From Brachybacterium kimchii (GTDB lineage: Bacteria > Actinomycetota > Actinomycetes > Actinomycetales > Dermabacteraceae), in contig NZ_CP097218.1 of NCBI RefSeq assembly GCF_023373525.1, positions 992,001 to 1,056,000 on the forward strand: a DNA stretch of 64,000 nucleotides. The letters are read 5' to 3'. Positions 49,979-56,884 of this stretch are shown here, piece by piece. Under the pieces are notes generated by a model, which saw only the letters and a list, made by a program, of their open reading frames with translations, was not told the DNA's origin and ran no database searches. Position 1 is the first letter of the stretch. Each line of letters starts with the position of its first letter. The position numbers and the translations under genes are program-made.

Positions 49979-50608
49979 ATGTGGTCTGCGCTAGGCGCAC
50001 TCGGCGTCGGAAACTGGATCGCGCTCGTAGGCGTCCTCATCTCGCTCGTCTTCGGCGGCATCGCCTGGCGGCAAGGACACGCGGCCAACGGTCGAGCGGA
50101 GAACGCCGAGAATGAGGCCGAGCGACTCGCGAAGCGCCTTGACGGTCTCGGCGCTGACCTCAAGGCGGTCAAGGGCGCAGCTGTAGACACGCGCAAGCTG
50201 GCCGAGGACGCGAATGGCATCTCGCGTGGGCTGCTTACGCAGGTACAGGAGAGCCACGACGTCGACTGGGACGGCCGCTGGGAGGGCAACACCTACGCCG
50301 TCTGGAACACGGGCCACGACGAAGCCATCGATGTGCACGGATTCGTCGAGATCGACGGCACGAAGCGCGAAGTCCAGGTCGAGCACGTCGGCGCGGGTGG
50401 GGTCATCCGACTCGAGTTCCCTGAAGTCGTGCGCCAGTACCGCAAGGACATGAGGGAGGCTCGAGCCACCCTGAAACACACGTTCGTAGCGCCACCTGGC
50501 CTGGCCGGTCAGCAGACCTGGGTAACCATGCGTCTCTACTGGAAGTCGAAGGGAGGGGTGGCGCACAAGCACTGCCCCAATGACTTCCTCCACGACCCCG
50601 ACGAGTGA
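49979..50608 (+). CDS. Membrane-anchored coiled-coil protein read against the early operon
   Basis: A 209-aa protein from ATG 49979, which has GGTGAGG 9 bp upstream (ATG 49961 and GTG 49940 are alternatives). It begins MWSALGALGVGNWIALVGVL, one membrane span, followed by a coiled coil (NAENEAERLAKRLDGLGADL) and a beta-rich soluble domain (GRWEGNTYAVWNTGHDEAID). It faces the early operon and so is probably expressed from the lysogen. A superinfection-exclusion role is possible but not shown by sequence. Confidence 0.6.
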   Translation: MWSALGALGVGNWIALVGVLISLVFGGIAWRQGHAANGRAENAENEAERLAKRLDGLGADLKAVKGAAVDTRKLAEDANGISRGLLTQVQESHDVDWDGRWEGNTYAVWNTGHDEAIDVHGFVEIDGTKREVQVEHVGAGGVIRLEFPEVVRQYRKDMREARATLKHTFVAPPGLAGQQTWVTMRLYWKSKGGVAHKHCPNDFLHDPDE

Positions 50609-50628
50609 GTCGCTCGCCTTGCTCTGAA

Positions 50629-50979
50629 TCACGCCGCCTCACCCCAGGCACGGTCCGCGCGGTCGATCTGGTCGAGCTCGCAGAGCAGGTCGTAGACGTC
50701 GTCGTCACGACCGGGGGAGGCGACGCGGAACTCGCGCGCGAGCTCCTCCGCGGCGCGGTGGACGGCTAACAGGTCATGGAGCACGTGCTCGCGGGTGCGG
50801 CGCTCGGCGTCCTCGTCAGACTCGAACGCTCCGCAGTACGCGCAGACCTCGTCCGAGCCGAACCCGGGCGCCGGGTACACGAGCTCGAGCTCGGCCGGGC
50901 GACGGGCGGCGAGCGCGGTAGTGATCTGCTCGCGGATTCCCTCGACCGCGCGGGGTTCGGGGATGGGGGTGATGGTCAT
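50629..50979 (-). CDS. Hypothetical early protein with Cys pair
   Basis: A 116-aa acidic protein from ATG 50979 with AGGAG 10 bp upstream: MTITPIPEPRAVEGIREQIT, later EVCAYCGAFESDEDAERRTR (CxxC) and a helical end. Probably co-transcribed with the upstream XRE gene (36-bp gap). Confidence 0.55.
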   Translation of the reverse strand: MTITPIPEPRAVEGIREQITTALAARRPAELELVYPAPGFGSDEVCAYCGAFESDEDAERRTREHVLHDLLAVHRAAEELAREFRVASPGRDDDVYDLLCELDQIDRADRAWGEAA

Positions 50980-51014
50980 GGGTCTCGTCTCCTTTGAGGT
51001 GCTGTCGGGGCGGG

Positions 51015-51341
51015 TCAAGCAGCTGTGCGGTGACGGGTCTCCACCAACGGGCGCTTCCCCGGAGCGGGCAGCTGCGTCGCCGGAGTGGACACTCGAGTCA
51101 CGAAAATGTCGTCGACGTCGAGCTGGAGTCGATACGCGATGCGTAGTGCGGGATCCGTGTTCAGGGTCTTGGCTTCGCCGGTGATGAGCCGCCGCATGTA
51201 GCTGTGCGACTTCCAGCCAGCTGCTCTAGCCAGCTCGCGCTGTGAGACGCCGAGCTTCTTCATGCGCCGGACCAGCTTGTCGCGGTCGATGAGCTCCATC
51301 CAGATCGCTCCTACTGCCTGTGCCGTGGTGACGAGATGCAT
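51015..51341 (-). CDS. Cro-like XRE regulator
   Basis: A 108-aa protein from ATG 51341 with AGGAGG 6 bp upstream. HTH at about 35-75: GVSQRELARAAGWKSHSYMR then RLITGEAKTLNTDPALRIAY, an XRE fold. The C-terminus is short and basic. It diverges from the immunity repressor across a 220-bp region holding repeated operator motifs, so it is the first lytic-direction gene and probably acts as Cro. Confidence 0.75.
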   Translation of the reverse strand: MHLVTTAQAVGAIWMELIDRDKLVRRMKKLGVSQRELARAAGWKSHSYMRRLITGEAKTLNTDPALRIAYRLQLDVDDIFVTRVSTPATQLPAPGKRPLVETRHRTAA

Positions 51342-51362
51342 CGTAATCCTCCTGGTGGTCGG

Positions 51363-51496
51363 GTGTCCACTGACAGGATGCAGTAAACACCCTCTAGTGT
51401 CCACGCGCAAGAGAGGACTTATCGCAAGGTATCCGCGCCACATGCTCCGTAGACGTATGTTCGAGGGAACGATCTGCGAAACTTCTAGTGTCCACT
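51363..51496. promoter_or_regulatory. Immunity operator region
   Basis: GTGTCCACTG at 51363-51372, CTAGTGTCCAC at 51394-51404 and CTAGTGTCCACT at 51485-51496 share GTGTCCAC. On the minus strand TTGCGC (51408-51413) and TTTACT (51385-51390) are spaced by 17 bp, with the middle site between them, so repressor binding would block the lytic promoter. Half of the site also occurs inside the Cro-like gene (GTGGACACTC at 51085). Confidence 0.6.
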
Positions 51497-51560
51497 GGTG
51501 ACGGCGAGCCGGTACCCGGTGGATTCGCCACACGCTGCCTACCGTCTGAGGATTGCCGCC

Positions 51561-52190
51561 GTGAACGAACTGCACCCGCTCGGCCAACTGATCCAGTCGG
51601 TCGAGGACTCGAGAGGGTGGACGCTTCGCGAGATCGCTCGGCGCATCGAGCGCGCGGAGCTGAACCTGTCGAACGCGTACCTAGGCAAGCTCAAGCGGCA
51701 GTCCATCCGCTCGGTGTCCTACGAAACGATCCGAGCACTGGCGGAGGGACTCGATTTGCCTGAACGAGTCGTGGGAGTCGCACTCCTTGAGTCCATGGGC
51801 GTTCACGACCTCAGCAAGTCAGAGGCCGGCGCCGCCGTCGCGATCGCGCGAGACCCGGACCTCTCGGAACGAGACCGCAGCATCCTGCTGGCGGTCATAC
51901 GGGAGATGCGTGATGTGCCTGAAAACTGGGAAGAGCGGGAACTCCAACCACCAACACGTCGACCGCGGCCCGAACGCAGCCACCCAGGCCGAATCGACCA
52001 TGACGACGACTACGCTCCGTCGCCGACCTTCGATCCTTCGGCACCGACCAGCGGCGGCCAGGTGGAAGATCCAGCTGTCGAAGATGGGGTTACGTCCGCT
52101 GGCGCGGAGGGGAGCGGCGAGGGCGACGAGCTCTGGTCGGACTACATGAGGACACGCCGCACGGAAAAGGCACCTCGGGACGAAGCATGA
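51561..52190 (+). CDS. Immunity repressor (XRE family)
   Basis: A 209-aa protein. HTH at about 5-75: LIQSVEDSRGWTLREIARRI, LSNAYLGKLKRQSIRSVSYE and TIRALAEGLDLPERV. The C-terminal half is acidic and Pro-rich, with YAPSPTFDPSAPTSGG, and ends DYMRTRRTEKAPRDEA; no LexA-like peptidase motif is seen. GTG 51561 (with GAGG upstream) is preferred over GTG 51498, which abuts an operator. It overlaps the next gene by ATGA and leads a four-gene rightward operon. Confidence 0.75.
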   Translation: MNELHPLGQLIQSVEDSRGWTLREIARRIERAELNLSNAYLGKLKRQSIRSVSYETIRALAEGLDLPERVVGVALLESMGVHDLSKSEAGAAVAIARDPDLSERDRSILLAVIREMRDVPENWEERELQPPTRRPRPERSHPGRIDHDDDYAPSPTFDPSAPTSGGQVEDPAVEDGVTSAGAEGSGEGDELWSDYMRTRRTEKAPRDEA

Positions 52191-53197
52191 GCGGCGAGTC
52201 CTTCCTCGCGCAGGGACGCGACCACTTCATCCGAATGGGCATCGCTGCCGACCTCCGCGCCCGAGGGATCCCCAGGAATCTCGACGACAACGAGTACGCG
52301 CAGATGGGGCTCTGGGTGCCGGGCGTCTCCGCGAAGCTCGTCGGCCTGGACACCTTCACCGAGCGCGACCTCCAGGTGATCGCCAGCTACCTGGGTCAGG
52401 CCGACCTCGACCACTACGCGAAGGCAGCCGCTGCCGACCATCGACCACCGCCGCCCCGAGGGATCGCACTCGAAGCCTGGGGAAAGCACGCGGGCAACAG
52501 CTTCAAGGTCGAGGGCGTGTTTGCGCGGCGGGAACCCTACGCAGAATCTCTGGCCGATGCGCCACCGGACGGCGCCTGGCACAAGGCGCGAGCCGTGGCG
52601 ACCCTGTACCCCGACCCTGCGAACCCGAACGGCAAAGGCCACGCCGTCGCGATCTGGGTCAACGGAGGCCACGCGGGCTACTTCCCCAGCGACGAGAGCG
52701 CCCGGTGCTTCGACGACCTGTGCACGCTCCGCGACAGCGGCTACAGCATCCACGCCCCCATCTCCATGAACGGGGCCTACAGCGACGAACGCGGCCGGTG
52801 GGGCTACGCCGGATGGTTGTCCCTCCCGCCCGCTGATCTGATCGCCCCCGTCAATCGGATCCCGAGCAACGCCGCCGTGCTCCCCGAAGGCAGACCGGTC
52901 AAGGTGAAGCTCGAGAAGCAGGGCGAGTCGCTCGTGGCGGCGCTCGCAAACAACCGGGGTCGTGGGGCCGTCGCCGTCACGCTGCGCGCCGTCCACAAGG
53001 CGAACGCGCGACGCGACGTTCCACTGATCGAGGCGGCGATCAGCGGCCAGGTCATCGGGCACCTGAGCGAGACCGTGAGCAGCTCCGTGCTCCCGCTCGT
53101 CCGCCGGAAGGCATCACGGGGCGACGTGAGCGTCGCGAGGGGCATCATCGAGGCCGGGCCCACGCTCATGCTCAGAGTCGAGGGGGAGTTGATGTGA
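52187..53197 (+). CDS. Tandem HIRAN-like domain protein
   Basis: A 336-aa protein, translationally coupled to the repressor. Residues about 105-175 form a HIRAN-like domain (FKVEGVFARREPYAE, VATLYPDPANPNGKGHAVAI and GHAGYFPSDESAR). About 235-320 is a second, more diverged copy (VKVKLEKQGESLVAALANNR, VTLRAVHKANARRDVPLIEA and GQVIGHLSETVS). HIRAN domains bind DNA ends with free 3'-OH in helicase-like proteins. No catalytic domain is attached here, so it may sense DNA damage or phage replication intermediates; inference. Confidence 0.6.
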   Translation: MSGESFLAQGRDHFIRMGIAADLRARGIPRNLDDNEYAQMGLWVPGVSAKLVGLDTFTERDLQVIASYLGQADLDHYAKAAAADHRPPPPRGIALEAWGKHAGNSFKVEGVFARREPYAESLADAPPDGAWHKARAVATLYPDPANPNGKGHAVAIWVNGGHAGYFPSDESARCFDDLCTLRDSGYSIHAPISMNGAYSDERGRWGYAGWLSLPPADLIAPVNRIPSNAAVLPEGRPVKVKLEKQGESLVAALANNRGRGAVAVTLRAVHKANARRDVPLIEAAISGQVIGHLSETVSSSVLPLVRRKASRGDVSVARGIIEAGPTLMLRVEGELM

Positions 53198-53249
53198 GGA
53201 CCGTAGCGGAACCGAGAGACTGCGACTTCGAGGGCGCTTCCACAGCCCC

Positions 53250-53327
53250 GGTGGTACCAGCGGCGAGGCCTGGAACGAGGACATGGGGACACGCCGCAGT
53301 GAAGAGACGCCGCGGGACGACGCATGA
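53250..53327 (+). pseudogene. Duplicated 3' scrap of the repressor gene
   Basis: In frame this segment reads GGTSGEAWNEDMGTRRSEE then TPRDDA and a stop, clearly homologous to the repressor end GEGDELWSDYMRTRRTEK then APRDEA and stop (52113-52190). There is no start codon, and the stop overlaps the next ATG by ATGA exactly as in the repressor-HIRAN junction. It is a recombination remnant, not a gene. Confidence 0.75.
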
Positions 53328-53854
53328 GCGTTGACGCTGATGGGCTCAGGGCGCTCCAGGACCCCGGGACGGGGAAGCTCACTCCCGGAGTCCACCAGAC
53401 CTCGTTCGGGGCCCTCCAGGACTACGCTGTGACCACCCCGCACCGGGCACGGATCTGGCACGCATTCGAGATCTGGAGAGAGCTCGCCATCGAACGCTAC
53501 GAGCCGGTTCGCTTCTGGTTCGGGGGCAGCTTCATCACGGACAGGCAGCCACCCGGCGACCTTGACGTGCTCGCCTGGACACCCGTCGGGCGGATCGAGA
53601 ACCTTCGAGCTGACGGACACCGGTCCACCTTCGAGCTGCAGACGCTTCAGCACATCGACTTCAAGGCCGTCGGGGACGAGCGCCTCACCCAGTTGGATCG
53701 GCTCCAGCCGATGGGAGGTCTCGTCGACGGGTTCGCGGTCAGCGAGACCCTGATGTACGAGAAGCAGTGGCAGCGGGGCTGGGGCAATGACTGGGAGGAC
53801 ACCGGGGAGCTGATCCCTGGTACGGAGAAGGGCATCGTGGAGGTGATCGTGTGA
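53324..53854 (+). CDS. Nucleotidyltransferase-like protein (DUF6932-type)
   Basis: A 176-aa protein. FWFGGSFITDRQPPGDLDVL carries the G-G/S-S ... D-x-D signature of the Pol-beta nucleotidyltransferase fold; a third acidic residue may lie in IDFKAVGDERL. Similar minimal proteins are grouped as DUF6932. The rest is short, so catalytic competence is uncertain. Nucleotidyltransferase toxins that modify tRNA or RNA exist in MNT and AbiE-type systems. GTGA overlap with the downstream gene suggests a two-protein unit. Confidence 0.6.
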   Translation: MSVDADGLRALQDPGTGKLTPGVHQTSFGALQDYAVTTPHRARIWHAFEIWRELAIERYEPVRFWFGGSFITDRQPPGDLDVLAWTPVGRIENLRADGHRSTFELQTLQHIDFKAVGDERLTQLDRLQPMGGLVDGFAVSETLMYEKQWQRGWGNDWEDTGELIPGTEKGIVEVIV

Positions 53855-54861
53855 CCGAGCAGAACGACCCCATGAAGGCCGTCTACGACGAGATCGACGA
53901 GATCATCCTCGAGGTCGGCGCCGACGATCCAAACCTTCTCCGCGAGCTCACGCAAGCGTGGGGGCGCAACCCCCTCGTCATGCAGCACATCCGCTTCAAG
54001 CTCGGGCCCACCCGCGCCGTGTTCGACATGCACCTAGGCGGCGACGGCGTCCATGAGCACTCGATAGTCGCGCACTACGTCGCGTCCTTGCTGTCCGGCG
54101 TCACTGATGCCTCGAAGGAGATCGCGAAGCAGGCGCGACAGCTCCCGAAGCTCAGCAACGACTACCTCGTCCGCGGCGTGATGCCAGGATCCGTGCGTCT
54201 CGTGATCGAGGCACCCAACGTCCGGCCGCGTCATTCGAGGCGAGGCCCCGAGGTGCCCGAGGAGGTCCGCCCGGCGTTCCATCAACCATCCGAGGAGTCG
54301 AACGCGCTGCGGACCGTCGCCGAACTGCTCTCCGCGGCGACTCCCGGGCTCGAGACGAACCTCCCGCTCGACCGGATGGTGAAGGAACTCCCGCCGACGG
54401 CACGCAGCCCCTTGCGATCCGTGGCGGTTGCCGTCCGAGACGGCAACTTCGAGATCGAGGGGGACGTGCGCGAGCGCGGACGGCGCCCCGTCGACCTCAC
54501 GTTCACGCCGGATCGCGCGGTCAGGCTCGCGGCCGTCATCGACCAACAGCCCGTGGTCCCCACGCCGGTCACGAAAACTGGCCTGCTCGACGGATTCCGG
54601 AAGTCGTCCCACATGCTGTACCTCGCGCCGTCCTCTGATCGGCCGATCGCCATCACCGTCCACGAAGACGAGATGCTCGAGCAAGTCGCCCAACTCAACG
54701 CCATACCGGACCAGCACGTGAGGGTCCGGTACCTCGAGAACCGGATCGACGGAATGGTCGACGCCCGCCGGCAGGACGCACGAGTCCTGAAGTCCATCGA
54801 GGCCATCTCCGGCCCGTCCAAGGAGGCCGAGCAGCTCACCCTGCTCGACCCAGAAGACTGA
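53851..54861 (+). CDS. Unknown partner of the nucleotidyltransferase-like protein
   Basis: A 336-aa protein, not recognised. Residues 1-120 are helical (MKAVYDEIDEIILEVGADDP, HYVASLLSGVTDASKEIAKQ), the middle is Pro/Arg-rich (NVRPRHSRRGPEVPEEVRPA), and the C-terminal half has a beta pattern (GLLDGFRKSSHMLYLAPSSD, RPIAITVHEDEMLEQ). It starts at a GTG overlapping the upstream stop. No membrane span or enzyme motif. Candidate antitoxin or effector of the pair. Confidence 0.6.
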   Translation: MTEQNDPMKAVYDEIDEIILEVGADDPNLLRELTQAWGRNPLVMQHIRFKLGPTRAVFDMHLGGDGVHEHSIVAHYVASLLSGVTDASKEIAKQARQLPKLSNDYLVRGVMPGSVRLVIEAPNVRPRHSRRGPEVPEEVRPAFHQPSEESNALRTVAELLSAATPGLETNLPLDRMVKELPPTARSPLRSVAVAVRDGNFEIEGDVRERGRRPVDLTFTPDRAVRLAAVIDQQPVVPTPVTKTGLLDGFRKSSHMLYLAPSSDRPIAITVHEDEMLEQVAQLNAIPDQHVRVRYLENRIDGMVDARRQDARVLKSIEAISGPSKEAEQLTLLDPED

Positions 54862-54973
54862 TGCGGCCAAGGTAGGTAAACCCACGCTCGACGGCGAGCG
54901 CAGCGCCCCGCCCGCGTACTCGACTGGAGCCATGGAGGGGCAGAGGCGAGGCCGCAGGAAGGAGATGAGGGGC

Positions 54974-56242
54974 ATGCCGTTCTACACGGCCACCACCCAT
55001 CCGCAGGTGAAGAAGTACGAGGACAGGCGCACCGGGGCGACCCGGTACCTGGTGCGGTATCGGACCGACGAGCACAAGCTCACGATGAAGCGCGGCTTCC
55101 GGACGCTCCGGGACGCGAAGGACTTCCTCGTTGAGCAGGAAAGCACGAAGGCCGACGGGTCGTTCATCGCGCAGGCCGCCGGCCGGGTCACGGTGGGGGA
55201 GATCGCTCGGCCGTGGCTCGACCACAAGAAGGCGGTGTCGTCGAAGACGTACGGGTCGACGCTGGAGTCGTCGTGGCGTACGCACGTGGAGGAGCGGTGG
55301 GCCGAGGTGAGGATCTCGGCGGTGAAGTCGACCGCGGTGAGGGACTGGGTCGCGGAGCTCGCGGACGAGAAGTCCGCGAGCGTGGTGATCCGGGCGTACG
55401 GGATCCTCGCGGGGGTGCTGGACGACGCGGTCGCGGATCGGCGGCTCGCCCGGAACCCGGCGCGCGGGGTCGCGCTGCCGAAGAAGGTGTCGGCGCCGAG
55501 GCGGTACCTCGAGCCCGCCGAGGTCGAGGTCGTCGCCGAGACGGTCTGGGCGCCGCGGCGGATGCTGTTCCTCGTGCTCGCGTGGACGGGGCTGCGGTGG
55601 GGTGAGGCCGTTGCGCTGCGCGTGCGGGACGTGAACCAGGTGCGGCGCCGGCTGCTCGTGCAGCGCGCTGTCGAGTACACGGCGGGGGAGTGGCACGTGA
55701 CGGACACGAAGGGGCACCAGCGGCGCTCTGTCGCGCTTCCGAAGTCCGTGTACACCGAGTTCGCCCAGCACATCCGAGACCTGCCGGACCCCGACGACCT
55801 CGGGCCCGATCGGCTGCTGTTCCCGCCGGCGCGGACGAAGGGCGGATACATGATCGCGCCGAGGAAGTCCGCCGAGCGGCCGGACCGCCCGGGGAAGGTC
55901 CGCGTCGACTGGCTCGAGGCCGCCCTCACGACCGTCGGCCTGCCCTACATGTCGCCCCACGAGCTGCGGCACACCGCGGCGTCGCTCGCGGTTTCCGCCG
56001 GCGCGAACGTGAAGTCGCTCCAGCGGATGCTCGGCCACAAGTCCGCCGCCCTCACCCTCGACACCTACGCCGACCTGTTCGACTCCGACCTCGACGACGT
56101 CGCCGAGCGCCTCGACGGCGTGCGACAGAGCGCTCGACGTGAGCACAATTTGAGCACAACTGCTTCCGATTCGGCCCCATCCGGGGAGACCCCGGCAACC
56201 TCATCCGTGCAGCTCATTGCCGAAACTGGCACGTCGGGCTGA
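54974..56242 (+). CDS. int: Tyrosine integrase
   Basis: A 422-aa recombinase. N-terminal arm-binding domain (KYEDRRTGATRYLVRYR), a SAM-like core-binding domain (VGEIARPWLDHKKAVSSKTY) and a catalytic domain with Arg in WTGLRWGEAVALR, HELRHTAASLA (H-x-x-R), LGHKS and catalytic Tyr in LDTYADLF. ATG 54974 has AAGGAG 9 bp upstream; earlier ATGs at 54932 and 54965 are less well placed. Its stop is 10 bp from attR, and arm-type repeats lie inside its 3' end. Confidence 0.95.
   Translation: MPFYTATTHPQVKKYEDRRTGATRYLVRYRTDEHKLTMKRGFRTLRDAKDFLVEQESTKADGSFIAQAAGRVTVGEIARPWLDHKKAVSSKTYGSTLESSWRTHVEERWAEVRISAVKSTAVRDWVAELADEKSASVVIRAYGILAGVLDDAVADRRLARNPARGVALPKKVSAPRRYLEPAEVEVVAETVWAPRRMLFLVLAWTGLRWGEAVALRVRDVNQVRRRLLVQRAVEYTAGEWHVTDTKGHQRRSVALPKSVYTEFAQHIRDLPDPDDLGPDRLLFPPARTKGGYMIAPRKSAERPDRPGKVRVDWLEAALTTVGLPYMSPHELRHTAASLAVSAGANVKSLQRMLGHKSAALTLDTYADLFDSDLDDVAERLDGVRQSARREHNLSTTASDSAPSGETPATSSVQLIAETGTSG
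56139..56158 (+). other. Right arm-type integrase sites
   Basis: GTGAGCACA (56139-56147) and TTTGAGCACA (56149-56158) are direct repeats 10 bp apart, inside the 3' end of int and about 100 bp before attR. They match the pair at 9424-9443 at the other prophage end in the same orientation. Confidence 0.7.
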
Positions 56243-56252
56243 CCTCCCGGGA

Positions 56253-56277
56253 GGGTTCGAGTCCCTCTTGACCCACA
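56253..56277 (+). other. attR core
   Basis: 25 bp identical to 9342-9366; it is the displaced 3' end of the original tRNA-Val gene. Host DNA resumes at 56278. Confidence 0.93.
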
Positions 56278-56284
56278 CGCAGAA

Positions 56285-56326
56285 GAAGGCCCCCGACCCG
56301 CGCGGATGCGCGGGCCGGGGGCCTTC
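56285..56326 (+). terminator. Host terminator, originally of tRNA-Val
   Basis: GAAGGCCCCCGACCCGCGC pairs with GCGCGGGCCGGGGGCCTTC, allowing for small mismatches. It lies immediately after attR, where it would have terminated tRNA-Val before integration, and the phage copy at 9371-9414 replaces it after integration. Confidence 0.75.
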
Positions 56327-56353
56327 GTGGTCGATCGCTCAGCGGTCGATCGT

Positions 56354-56563
56354 TCAGACCAGCTCGGGCTGGGGCTCCGGGCGGTGCTCGGAGGAGAGGT
56401 CCACCTCGATGACGGGGTAGACCTTGCCGTCCTTCCACGTGGTGGAGAGGTCGGTGGAGCGGTCCGAGAGGCTCAGGTAGCGCAGGCCGGCGCTCTGGTC
56501 GCGCAGGACGACGGGGCGCTGGGCGCTGCGGGGCATGCGGCGCATGGTGGTCGTGGTGTGCAT
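56354..56563 (-). CDS. rpmE2: Ribosomal protein L31 type B-like, short form
   Basis: A 69-aa protein from ATG 56563 with AAGGAG 6 bp upstream. The core AQRPVVLRDQSAGLRYLSLS and KVYPVIEVDLSSEHRP matches type B (zinc-free, C-) L31, which reads RPVVFRD... and YPVIDVEISSxSHP. There are no zinc-ligand Cys, as expected of type B. The C-terminal part usually following SHPFYTG is replaced by EPQPELV, about 15-20 residues shorter than usual. It could be a functional short variant or a paralogue under relaxed selection. Confidence 0.65.
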   Translation of the reverse strand: MHTTTTMRRMPRSAQRPVVLRDQSAGLRYLSLSDRSTDLSTTWKDGKVYPVIEVDLSSEHRPEPQPELV

Positions 56564-56884
56564 CTGTTCTCCTTCGGCGCCGGCAGGGCCGACGCATGAC
56601 GGCGTCGGCGGAGCCGACGCGAGGTTCGGTGCGCCGCCGGGGGTGCCCGGCGGCGGGTGGCGGGTGCGCGACGCGATCTGCGCGTCAGCTGCACGTGGAC
56701 GGTGCGTGTGCTCCGTGGTCTCCTCCACGAGAGGCGGAGCTCGCACATCTGCCCGTTGCCGCAGCGCCTCATGCGCGTCCCGCTCGCTCGCCGGTGGCGG
56801 CTCGCTGCGTGACGGCCCCGTGGGAACGGTCCATCGGGCGGCGCTGCGCCACCACGATCCCTCACAACGCCGCCGAGCGCACGT
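56564..56884. other. Non-coding stretch upstream of the L31-like gene
   Basis: 321 bp with no convincing gene. It contains the inverted repeat CCGACGCATGACGGCGTCGG (near 56591), suggesting a structured leader for the L31-like mRNA. No Zur-type AT-rich palindrome is seen. Confidence 0.4.

Larger units (their letters stand above)
9342..56277. mobile_element. Complete siphovirus-type prophage in tRNA-Val
   Basis: About 46.9 kb bounded by 25-bp direct repeats derived from the tRNA-Val 3' end. It carries an integrase next to attR, a divergent immunity region, early genes, and full packaging, capsid, tail and lysis modules. A 1604-aa tape measure protein with no contractile sheath gene indicates a long non-contractile tail. 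All structural genes expected of a functional phage appear intact, with no frameshift other than the programmed one, so it may be inducible. Cargo outside the phage core includes a TAC operon and a repressor-linked operon. Confidence 0.95.

Noticed and set aside
56564..56884. Possible additional small ribosomal protein gene upstream of the L31-like gene
   Set aside because: All frames are Arg/Pro-rich without a start signal or a match to L28, L33 or L36.
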